From the NCBI GenBank assembly GCA_028822845.1, contig JAPKCS010000014.1, positions 1 to 47,055 of the forward strand: a stretch of 47,055 nt of DNA. The letters are read 5' to 3'. Position 1 is the first letter of the stretch, and each line of letters opens with the position of its first letter. The notes under the pieces were generated by a model. It did no database searches, was not told the origin of the DNA, and saw only the letters and a list, made by a program, of their open reading frames with translations. A program made the translations under genes and the position numbers. This DNA comes from Candidatus Poseidoniaceae archaeon. GTDB lineage: Archaea > Thermoplasmatota > Poseidoniia > Poseidoniales > Poseidoniaceae. Shown piece by piece: positions 1 through 7,735 of the stretch.

Positions 1-19
1 GGTCAACTTTGAGCGCAAC

Positions 20-1216
20 TCACGCTTCTTGAATCCGAATCAATCGGGTTGTTCTGAATCCTTGAAGTATTTTGATGAACCGTTTTGCTTGGAACTCAGC
101 ATCGAGTGAAGGCTCGCCAGTATCGATTCGAACGGCGTTGAGTCCGATGAGTTTCGCTGGTGTGGCCACGCCAAGAATGCTCTCAAAGCCAATGATTCGG
201 AGCACTTGAGGTGACAGTTGCAGGTTGCCCCTTCCAATCAAAAAGCCTTGACCACCCATCGGTGAAAGAAGCAGGATGCGTGGGCGCTGGTTGCCGTTTT
301 CATCCACATGTTGGTCGAGTATGTTGATCAATTGTTGCTCATTAAGATCGGCGTGGAACTCACGCTTTCCATCCACTAAAGGGCCTTGAACATCGATGCC
401 CAAAAGCGTCAACACAAGGTCGACATGCTCGCCGATTCGACGCAATGTACCGCCACTTCCCCAGACGATCATCAAATCGGGCTGGTCTTGCAGCAATGTT
501 TGGACATGGTTGGCGAGGCCTTCGATGGTATCGACTTCACTTGAGCGTTCAACTTGTTCTTTGGCACCTTGCATGAACCTTGGACTGGAAGGTGTCCAAG
601 CTTCGCCATACATCCGCACCTTCCAGACGCCTTGCTGGTAGACGTCTTCATCCAAATCCATCACTTCTGTGATGGCACATCGCAGATCGCCCAGAACGAA
701 AGCAAGCACGACTTCCGCCGCTGCTTTTGGGGTGGTTGCAAAACATCCTGAATGCATTTTGACACCTCCGGGTACGCCGATAAGAGGGATTTCTTGAGCA
801 GCGCTTCCAATCGTTTCCAAGGCCTTCACGATGTCACGGGTTGTGCCGTCTCCGCCAGCGTAAACAATGCCCTCGACGCCTGATTGAACAAGCTGTTCCA
901 CCAAGGCAAAGGTATCGCTGTCAGAGGTTGTTTCGGGCGTTGTCCCAATGGCTTCGAAGGTCAGATGTTCATTTGATTCAGGAGCCCAAGAGTCGCCCAT
1001 GCGCCCTTCCCAGCCCACCAAGGTCACCTTTGCTCCAATGCGATTGAGCGAACCTTCCATGAGGGTCGAAAGGGACTCCAAGGATTGAGCCATTCGTGGG
1101 CCTGCGCGATCTTCAGCACCAGCAGCCCGTGCTTCGGCAGCGCGTCCATCGCTGCCCTTGAATCCGAGTCGGCCTCCAAGACCTGCGTCTGGATTGACAA
1201 CAAGGCCGATGCGCAT
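20..1216 (-). CDS. ATP-NAD kinase / AcoX-type kinase family protein
   Basis: Complete 398-residue protein. It opens with a nucleotide-binding strand (NPDAG, residues 8-12) followed by a GG-x-x-G-x-K-G-x-DG stretch. The kinase signature GGDGTTRD lies at about 121-128, and GVPGGVKMHSG at about 148-158. This matches the archaeal ATP-NAD kinase-like (COG3199) family, whose better-known relatives phosphorylate NAD to NADP; the substrate here is inferred. The ATG at 1216 starts directly at the conserved MRIGLVVNP strand, so it is preferred. The gene is divergent from the membrane protein starting near 1293. The protein is probably cytosolic. The family is secure; whether it makes NADP or acts on another small molecule is not. 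Confidence 0.85.
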   Translation of the reverse strand: MRIGLVVNPDAGLGGRLGFKGSDGRAAEARAAGAEDRAGPRMAQSLESLSTLMEGSLNRIGAKVTLVGWEGRMGDSWAPESNEHLTFEAIGTTPETTSDSDTFALVEQLVQSGVEGIVYAGGDGTTRDIVKALETIGSAAQEIPLIGVPGGVKMHSGCFATTPKAAAEVVLAFVLGDLRCAITEVMDLDEDVYQQGVWKVRMYGEAWTPSSPRFMQGAKEQVERSSEVDTIEGLANHVQTLLQDQPDLMIVWGSGGTLRRIGEHVDLVLTLLGIDVQGPLVDGKREFHADLNEQQLINILDQHVDENGNQRPRILLLSPMGGQGFLIGRGNLQLSPQVLRIIGFESILGVATPAKLIGLNAVRIDTGEPSLDAEFQAKRFIKILQGFRTTRLIRIQEA

Positions 1217-1292
1217 GGATGGTCGAAGTGGTTCCCCTTCAAGAAGGCCTGTGCGTTTCAGTGTCCAGCGATGGCCTCAAAAAGTCCAGCAT

Positions 1293-2054
1293 ATGTTGCG
1301 GCCTATGGACCACGTAGAGCGTCGACGCCTCGCCATCTTGAGCATGATTGGCGCCACAAGCCTCTGGCTGGTGCTCGGCTATGCTACTTGGTTGATGAAC
1401 GGTTGTCGCGCATGGTTGCCTTACATTTCAGATTTTGATTTGTATGAGCCCGGTGACATGATTTTCACTGTTGGTACCTTTGTCAGTGGATTCCTCGTGT
1501 TTTGGATCGTGATGGAACTTCATTCCATGAACATGAAACGCCTGACAAAAGGAGGGCATGGTCCGCTCTGGCATGGCCTGAACCATCTCGCGGTTTTTCC
1601 GGGATTGATTGGAGCCTTTTCCTGCATTCGAATCGGGACCGTACCTTGGGATACCGATGGCCCAATGCATGGCCATTATGCCATGGATATCTTCTACAAC
1701 GGCGTGTATTGGTGTTTGCTTGTGACCTTCGTGTCGGCGCGAATCTGGTGGAGTTCACCCTCGTTCAAGCGGATTTTATGGATGCGGTTGGGTGCAGCCC
1801 TTTCTGCAGCCGTTGGTCTGTACAAAATGATCACAGCCCAAATCGCTGTTTGGGGGGGCGATTTTGATTGGGATGCGTACAACGCCTCCGCCTCGAACAT
1901 GCTTGAATTTTGCACCGAGGCTCTCGAACCTGCCATCAACACGGGAGCGGCCTGGGAATACGTACTCGTGGCAGGAATCTTGGGGACAATCCTCTCATTC
2001 CTGCCCGAAGTCTCGTTTGAGGACGAGGTCGAACCATCAGAAAACGAAGAGTAA
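1293..2054 (+). CDS. Six-helix membrane protein, Frag1/DRAM/Sfk1-like
   Basis: About 253 residues from the ATG at 1293; an ATG at 1305 is equally possible. The frame stays open back to 1158, but that would overlap the divergent kinase start and adds a basic, low-complexity N terminus. Six hydrophobic helices are visible at about 13-35, 55-75, 95-112, 130-150, 160-178 and 215-235, with an acidic tail (EDEVEPSENEE). The first extracytoplasmic loop reads LPYISDFDLYEPGDMIF, which recalls the P-x-ISD-x-G signature of Frag1/DRAM/Sfk1 (CWH43 N-terminal) proteins. The family link is a motif-level judgement. Function is unknown in archaea. The downstream acidic small protein may belong to the same transcript. 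Confidence 0.7.
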   Translation: MLRPMDHVERRRLAILSMIGATSLWLVLGYATWLMNGCRAWLPYISDFDLYEPGDMIFTVGTFVSGFLVFWIVMELHSMNMKRLTKGGHGPLWHGLNHLAVFPGLIGAFSCIRIGTVPWDTDGPMHGHYAMDIFYNGVYWCLLVTFVSARIWWSSPSFKRILWMRLGAALSAAVGLYKMITAQIAVWGGDFDWDAYNASASNMLEFCTEALEPAINTGAAWEYVLVAGILGTILSFLPEVSFEDEVEPSENEE

Positions 2055-2104
2055 GTGAGCCAAACAGCGCGAGCATTGATGTGCTGGACGAGGTTTGTCG
2101 CAAC

Positions 2105-2437
2105 ATGAGCCGTCATCAGAAGCGTACACCATCCCTCGAAGACGCTTTGGCCAAGGGGTTCTCTGAACTGAAGGCCGGTGAGGCGAATTTGCCACCCATC
2201 GAAGACGAAAAGGGGGCGGACGAAGCCTCCTCTCCCGAAGCATCCACAGAACCACAACCCATCCTCTACAACAAAGCCTACGAAGCGGTTGAGGACCGTG
2301 AGGAGTTTGTCGTAGCAAACCCGACTCAAGATCAAGAGGCACCCTCGCAGTCCTCAGTTCCAGAAGAAAAATCAAAGCCTGAAGTGGTTGATGTTGCCTC
2401 AAGTGTATTGGGCGATGAATTCGACGTTGAGTGGTAA
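2105..2437 (+). CDS. Small acidic, probably disordered protein
   Basis: About 110 residues from the ATG at 2105; an in-frame GTG at 2081 would add eight residues. The sequence is rich in Glu, Asp, Pro and Ser with no hydrophobic core, and ends in a short GDEFDVEW motif. It lies about 50 bases after the membrane protein and just before another membrane protein, so co-transcription is likely. No family recognised. Such acidic tails can act as a docking or recruitment segment, but nothing in the sequence establishes a role. Confidence 0.5.
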   Translation: MSRHQKRTPSLEDALAKGFSELKAGEANLPPIEDEKGADEASSPEASTEPQPILYNKAYEAVEDREEFVVANPTQDQEAPSQSSVPEEKSKPEVVDVASSVLGDEFDVEW

Positions 2438-2462
2438 AGCCAATACAGGTGCTTATCAGTCA

Positions 2463-3032
2463 ATGGCCCCTCCAAAGAACATGCAAGTCTCACGTCAGTT
2501 CCTTCGCATCTTCATTTTTATCTTTGGAACACTGGTGTTGGTTTCCTATGCGTACGGTGTTTCACACGCCCCCGATACGACAGCATTGTGGGGCGGAATT
2601 GAATGGTCGCAAGCCCAGTTCATTGTTCCGTTCATGTTTCTTGCAGCGTTTGGTTTCATGATGTATTGGTGGATCATTCTCTATAAAAATGAAGCCAGTG
2701 TCATCGCTGAGTTGCGATGGCCTTGGGGCGAATCCAATGGACATGGAGGCGGACGGCTCCTGTTGGCGTTTGCGCTGCTGGTCATCCCCAGCGCTCTTTG
2801 GTTGGAGGCCACCATTTACCATATCGAACACCAATACAGTTGGACCCCGATTTTAGTTGTGGGCGTTCTCATGTTGGTCTGTCTTGGAAATATTATGATG
2901 GGGCTGTTGGCTTTTTCCGCACGTCAAGATGGCGTTCCTGGTGGCGGTGCTATGCTGACTGGAGCTGTTCTCCTTGGCATCCAGTGTATCCTTTTCGACG
3001 GAATTTATTGGAACCTCAAGTACCCTTGGTGA
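2463..3032 (+). CDS. Small multi-pass membrane protein
   Basis: 190 residues from the ATG at 2463; in-frame starts upstream at 2388 and 2415 would overlap the preceding gene. Five hydrophobic segments are seen, beginning FLRIFIFIFGTLVLVSYAYG, then FIVPFMFLAAFGFMMYWWII, LLLAFALLVIPSALWLEA, ILVVGVLMLVCLGNIMMGLL and AMLTGAVLLGIQCILFDGIY. The loop between the first two is short and aromatic. No catalytic motif or known family was recognised. It sits last in a run of three genes before thrS, which has its own structured leader. Confidence 0.65.
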   Translation: MAPPKNMQVSRQFLRIFIFIFGTLVLVSYAYGVSHAPDTTALWGGIEWSQAQFIVPFMFLAAFGFMMYWWIILYKNEASVIAELRWPWGESNGHGGGRLLLAFALLVIPSALWLEATIYHIEHQYSWTPILVVGVLMLVCLGNIMMGLLAFSARQDGVPGGGAMLTGAVLLGIQCILFDGIYWNLKYPW

Positions 3033-3070
3033 TGGTCGCCGCTTCAAAGGTCCACGAAGGCCAATTTTGA

Positions 3071-3120
3071 CACCACCCGAGTGGTGGTTTGATGAGGGAG
3101 AAGCAACCCCGTAGGGGTTG
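3071..3120 (+). promoter_or_regulatory. Two tandem hairpins in the thrS 5' leader
   Basis: Two perfect stems lie in series between the previous gene and thrS. The first is CACCAC / GTGGTG (3071-3076 with 3081-3086, four-base loop), which can slide to ACCACC / GGTGGT. The second is CAACCCC / GGGGTTG (3104-3110 with 3114-3120, loop GTA). A Shine-Dalgarno AAGGAG at 3121-3126 follows at once, eight bases before the thrS ATG, so folding of the second hairpin would sit against the ribosome site. Either a leader control element or a terminator of the upstream genes; there is no T tract. Confidence 0.5.
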
Positions 3121-3134
3121 AAGGAGCAAGCAAT

Positions 3135-5162
3135 ATGTCACTCATCAAAGTCACTTTGCCAGACGGAACGGTTAACGAGTATGCTTCAGGAATCACCTGT
3201 GCAGAAGTCATTACCGATGCGCTTGGTCGAAAACACGGGTGCCTCGCCGCTCGTATTGACGGTGCTGAATGCGATATGTCCAGGGCGATTGATGAGGATT
3301 GCTCAGTTGAAGGAATCTTTACAGAATCAGATGAAGGCATCCACATTCTCAAACACAGCGCAGCGCACTTGCTTGCACAAGCCGTTATGGCGTTGTATCC
3401 CAATGCAAAACCAACCATTGGGCCTGCCATCGATCGCGGATTCTACTACGATTTCGCAATGGAAGCAATCACTGAATCCGATCTGAAGCCCATTCAGAAA
3501 AAAATGCAAGAATTAGCTCGAAAGAACTTCACCGTTGAACGAATCGAACTTTCCGACGAGGAACTGAACGACCATTTCGCCGACAATCCCTACAAATTAG
3601 AAATCATTCAAGACAAAATCGAAGATGGCGGTGGCTCGACCATCTACAAACAAGATGAGTGGTATGATTTGTGCCTTGGTCCGCATGTACCAAACACTTC
3701 TCGGTTGATGAATGTCAAACTTACCAGCGTTTCTTCTGCGTATTGGCGAGGCGATCAGGACCGAGAACAACTGGTTCGGATCTATGGAATCATCGAACCG
3801 ACAAAAGAAGCCCTTCGAGCCACATTGACTCGCCTTGAAGAAGCAAAAAAGCGAGATCATCGAAAGCTTGGCAAGGATTTGCAACTGTTCCACATCGACG
3901 AGGAAGTCGGTCAGGGTTTGATTCTGTGGACCCCTCGTGGCTCGATCATCCGTCAAGAATTGCAAGATTTCATTTCATTCCATTTGCGCCGCCAAGGCTA
4001 TTCTCAAGTGTTCACCCCCCACGTCGGGAAACTCGACCTTTACCGCACGTCTGGTCACTTCCCGTACTACCAAGAATCCCAATACCCGCCACTCATCGAA
4101 CGAGATTTGATGAAAAAATTAGCCGATGAAGGATGCACATGCGGCGAATTAGCCAACCTGATGAAATCCGGTGACATCGATGGTTACATGCTCAAACCGA
4201 TGAATTGCCCTCATCACATCAAGATTTATGCCTCCCAACAACGCTCTTACCGTGATCTTCCTCTGCGCTTGGCAGAATTCGGAACCGTCTACCGTTGGGA
4301 ACAATCTGGTGAAATATCGGGCATGACACGGGTCCGTGGCTTCACTCAAGACGATGCACACCTGTTCGTGACAGAAGATCAAATCGCCCAGGAAGTGCTG
4401 GGTTGCATCGAACTTGTTCAGATCATCTTTGAAAAATTAGGAATGTCTGATTATCGGGTCCGAGTTGGCTTGCGCGATTCGGATTCTGACAAGTATGTTG
4501 GAGAGCAAGAAGCTTGGGATAAAGCCGAGGAGGCTTGCCGAGCAGCTGCTCAATCCTTGGGTGTGAACTGGTCAGAAGAAGAAGGCGAGGCTGCTTTCTA
4601 TGGTCCAAAGATCGATTTCGTCGTCAAGGACGTCATTGGCCGGGAATGGCAATTAGGCACCGTCCAAGTCGATTACAACCTGCCCGAACGTTTCGGTCTC
4701 GAATACAAAGGCAACGATGGTGAAATCCACCGCCCGGTCATGATTCACCGCGCTCCATTCGGTTCCATGGAACGGTTCTGTGGTGTGCTCATCGAACACT
4801 TCGCTGGCAAGTTCCCAACTTGGTTGACTCCAACGCAGTGCCACATCATCACCATCTCTGAAAAGCATAAGGCGTATGCGAATGAAGTCGCTGAGGCCTT
4901 GAAAGCGCATGAAATCCGCGTGCAAGTTGACGACGGTGACGACACCATCGGGAAAAAGATTCGAAACCACCGCAAGTTGCAACCAGCGTACATGGTCATC
5001 GTTGGTGACGGTGAAGCAGAAGGGCGAACCGTCAGTCTGCGTGCTCGAAACGGTGATCAAATCAGCGGCATGAACCTTGAGGACTTCATCACAGCAATCC
5101 GTGAGGAGATCGATACGAAGGTCACTCAACCTTCTCTTGTGAATGTTGAAAAGGAAGAATAA
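3135..5162 (+). CDS. thrS: Threonyl-tRNA synthetase, bacterial type
   Basis: 675 residues. An N-terminal TGS domain (about 1-62) is followed by the N2 editing domain with HSAAH at 74-78 and YDLCLGPHVP near 180. The class II catalytic core carries the three zinc ligands expected in ThrRS: Cys in KPMNCPHH (about 358), His in QDDAHLF (about 407) and His in MIHRAPFGS (about 538). The C-terminal anticodon-binding domain covers about 557-675. TGS plus N2 is the bacterial layout; most archaeal ThrRS have a different N-terminal editing domain, so a bacterial origin is inferred. An insertion of about 28 residues (about 322-350, containing CTCGELANLM) precedes the zinc-ligand motif. The NCPHH form resembles certain bacterial lineages. 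Clear Shine-Dalgarno AAGGAG. Confidence 0.97.
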   Translation: MSLIKVTLPDGTVNEYASGITCAEVITDALGRKHGCLAARIDGAECDMSRAIDEDCSVEGIFTESDEGIHILKHSAAHLLAQAVMALYPNAKPTIGPAIDRGFYYDFAMEAITESDLKPIQKKMQELARKNFTVERIELSDEELNDHFADNPYKLEIIQDKIEDGGGSTIYKQDEWYDLCLGPHVPNTSRLMNVKLTSVSSAYWRGDQDREQLVRIYGIIEPTKEALRATLTRLEEAKKRDHRKLGKDLQLFHIDEEVGQGLILWTPRGSIIRQELQDFISFHLRRQGYSQVFTPHVGKLDLYRTSGHFPYYQESQYPPLIERDLMKKLADEGCTCGELANLMKSGDIDGYMLKPMNCPHHIKIYASQQRSYRDLPLRLAEFGTVYRWEQSGEISGMTRVRGFTQDDAHLFVTEDQIAQEVLGCIELVQIIFEKLGMSDYRVRVGLRDSDSDKYVGEQEAWDKAEEACRAAAQSLGVNWSEEEGEAAFYGPKIDFVVKDVIGREWQLGTVQVDYNLPERFGLEYKGNDGEIHRPVMIHRAPFGSMERFCGVLIEHFAGKFPTWLTPTQCHIITISEKHKAYANEVAEALKAHEIRVQVDDGDDTIGKKIRNHRKLQPAYMVIVGDGEAEGRTVSLRARNGDQISGMNLEDFITAIREEIDTKVTQPSLVNVEKEE

Positions 5163-5176
5163 CTGGAGGCCGAACT

Positions 5177-7729
5177 ATGGGAGCACCACCGATTGTTGAA
5201 GGGATCACTCCCGCTGCAATTGTACCTATTTTCCTCGCTGGCATTACGGCCTGGTTCTTCTGGACTCAAGTGGTCCCCCGTCAACTGAATGGTTTGCAAG
5301 TGGCTTTCCAAACAGGTGAACGGCGCTATGAAGTTCACCAGGTCACCCGCTCCGCCGAGGAGGCCAAAGCCTTGCTCAAATCACCTGGGATGCGGTTTGG
5401 TGTCACGACCTACCTGTTTGCTCTTGTTGGCGTGCTGATTTTGTTCTTTGAGTTCCTTATGTCCCGGTTTGACCTTTCTCCGGGCTACCATGCTCCATCA
5501 GTGGCCATTGCCTTGATGTTCATCGCTTTGCCCGCCCTCATTTCAAGCGGTTCTTCCCTTGGCGCACAAGTCATCAAACCCATTGGACAAGATCGTGCTT
5601 CGCTTCAACGATCCAGCAAGTGGCAGAATTACACTTACGGTATTTTATTGACTGTTTGGATTGGTCTGGTGATCGCTCTGTATGTGGTCCTCGGCATCTA
5701 CGATGTCACAGCTAGCCGTCGGTTTAGCATCGCAGCATTCGCTATGTTTGCGCCATCGGTGTTGGCCTATGGGCGAATCCTAGGCTCCTCATGGCGTTCA
5801 CTGCGCCAATCCTCTAAGAAAATCGCTGGGGGTGAGGCCTCTCCGTTCCACAACCACACTCCAAATGCTCGCCAACAGGCTGTTGCACAAATTGTGAATT
5901 TTAACCTCATTGTGATGCCCTTTGTTGCATTCAACACGTTTGTGTCGCTCGTTGTGTTGTTGCTCGAACCAAACCTTCTCACGCATTCAGACCAAGTGCT
6001 TGCGCTCCCTGAATACCGACCACAAACCACCTTCATGGAGGAAGGAGGCTTGCTGGGCTTTGGACTCATCGAATTGTTTTCTTTCATTCCGGTCGATGGC
6101 ATTCGCGTGCCCATTGTAACCATGGTTCTGTTGTTCCTTTTGCTGAACGTGGCCATCATTGGTTTCCTGTTTGTCTATGAAGTGGCCCGTATTTTATTCC
6201 TCGATGTCCAAGATGTCTCTGGTGCAGGTGGTATCAAATTAGCTGATAGCCGTTTGTTGCGAGCAGAAAAGTCCCAACAGGCAAAGGTGCTGAACTTTTG
6301 TTTCACCGGGTTTGCTGGGCAATCCATGCTTCTTTTAGCCCTCGGAATGATCACGTTCTGGGATTCCAGTTTCCTACCTCAAGGCTCACAATGTGGTTCT
6401 TGGGATTCCACCGTTTGCTCGATCTTAACAAAAGACGCCCTCGAAGAGTTAACGTGGATGTTAGCCTCTGGTGGCCAGGTTGCATTCCTTACAATCTGGG
6501 TCAAATCCCTGCGTGTTGGGTCCCGCCTTGATGACATCACATTTGATGCCGCACTCGGCGACCGACGTCAACGGTTCTCTGAAATGGAGGATGTCATCTA
6601 CCTCAAGCAACAACCCCTCACAACCGCCATCGCAAAGGACGAGTGGGTCGATGCATTGCGCCAGTTTGATGACATTCTCAAAGGACACGGGGATGCGATC
6701 GACGGATTGGGCTTGGCGCGTAAGACCAACGCAGTATTGACCATGTATGCTGGATTAGGCCGCTGGAACGAGGCAGAAGAAGAGGCGGTGTCGTTGCTTG
6801 CTTTGGGTGGATCAAAGTCCGCAGGTTATGCCCGTCTTGCCCTTTCTGCAGCAAGCCTTGCCCAGAGGGATTTACCAGAATCCAAGCCACGGTTGAAAAT
6901 ACTCCCGGACGATAACATCGAGGCAGCGCGCCTTCAATGGATTGCTTCGCTCTTTGCTCCGAAGAGTCGTGTGCTTGAAGCACGTCACAAACCCCTCCTG
7001 TCGATGGACAGCACCATGCGACGAAACATGGACCTCGTACGACGGTTTGAAACCGGCACCAGTCGGTCTGAACTCAAGTACATGGACACGCCAACTGGGC
7101 GCTTATTTTTGCTCGGAGATATCGCCCGAATGCGGTTGTCGAAAGAAAGTGAAGCAGCGCTCAACTTGCTTGAACGGTTCATCAAGAAACATGCCATTGA
7201 ATCTTGGATTCACGGTGAGGTCGTTCGTTGCTTGTTGCACCTCGATGGCGACCGTGTCAACACTGCTGTCGGCATGGCCGAAGGACTTGCAAAAGAACAT
7301 TGGCGCCACCCTCACCTACGTGCCTTGATCGGCTACTTTGCTCGCTTAGGACTCACCCAGGCTCGTTCCAGTGAGGTGACCAATATTCAGTGGGGGACAG
7401 AATCCGGTGCCAATCTGGATGAAGATTGGGGCAAGCTGCATGTTGTCTTGCCCGCTCCGAGTTTCCCTCGGAAATCACAAAAACAGCATGCATGGGCTGC
7501 CAACGCATGGATTGCACAAGGGCCTTCAAATGAACTAACCATCGCTTCGAAGAAAGGAGCGCATGGTTGGAAAATGTTGTCGAAGATCGACCAAACCAGT
7601 TTGCCTCCCTGCCTTTACCTCCACCTTAGTGGGTTGATTGTGACGGTCTCAGGCATGCCAGTGGACCTTGGATTCCCAGGTGGCCTCGATCTAAAGGCGA
7701 TTAAGAACAAGGGTTTGCTTGATCTTTAA
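5177..7729 (+). CDS. Large membrane protein with helical-repeat C terminus
   Basis: 850 residues, 14 bases after thrS, with Shine-Dalgarno GGAGG at 5165-5169, so likely cotranscribed with it. About nine hydrophobic segments lie in the first 450 residues (for example about 14-32, 75-95 and 108-128; a long pair surrounds an extracellular loop with the CGSWDSTVCSI cysteine pair). From about 460 on the protein is soluble and almost all helical, with repeated ALRQFDDIL, LGRWNEAEEEAVSLL and AALNLLERFIKK segments that look like TPR-type helix pairs. No enzyme motif recognised. It ends seven bases from the oppositely oriented 587-residue membrane protein, which has a similar plan of membrane N half and helical cytoplasmic C half. 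Confidence 0.85.
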   Translation: MGAPPIVEGITPAAIVPIFLAGITAWFFWTQVVPRQLNGLQVAFQTGERRYEVHQVTRSAEEAKALLKSPGMRFGVTTYLFALVGVLILFFEFLMSRFDLSPGYHAPSVAIALMFIALPALISSGSSLGAQVIKPIGQDRASLQRSSKWQNYTYGILLTVWIGLVIALYVVLGIYDVTASRRFSIAAFAMFAPSVLAYGRILGSSWRSLRQSSKKIAGGEASPFHNHTPNARQQAVAQIVNFNLIVMPFVAFNTFVSLVVLLLEPNLLTHSDQVLALPEYRPQTTFMEEGGLLGFGLIELFSFIPVDGIRVPIVTMVLLFLLLNVAIIGFLFVYEVARILFLDVQDVSGAGGIKLADSRLLRAEKSQQAKVLNFCFTGFAGQSMLLLALGMITFWDSSFLPQGSQCGSWDSTVCSILTKDALEELTWMLASGGQVAFLTIWVKSLRVGSRLDDITFDAALGDRRQRFSEMEDVIYLKQQPLTTAIAKDEWVDALRQFDDILKGHGDAIDGLGLARKTNAVLTMYAGLGRWNEAEEEAVSLLALGGSKSAGYARLALSAASLAQRDLPESKPRLKILPDDNIEAARLQWIASLFAPKSRVLEARHKPLLSMDSTMRRNMDLVRRFETGTSRSELKYMDTPTGRLFLLGDIARMRLSKESEAALNLLERFIKKHAIESWIHGEVVRCLLHLDGDRVNTAVGMAEGLAKEHWRHPHLRALIGYFARLGLTQARSSEVTNIQWGTESGANLDEDWGKLHVVLPAPSFPRKSQKQHAWAANAWIAQGPSNELTIASKKGAHGWKMLSKIDQTSLPPCLYLHLSGLIVTVSGMPVDLGFPGGLDLKAIKNKGLLDL

Positions 7730-7735
7730 GTGAGA

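Noticed and set aside
1158-1292. Upstream extension of the Frag1-like gene
   Set aside because: It overlaps the divergent kinase start and encodes an Arg/Pro/Ser-rich stretch unlike a membrane protein N terminus.
1694-2335. Antisense frame of about 213 codons
   Set aside because: Overlaps two plus-strand genes, and no family or ribosome site was seen.
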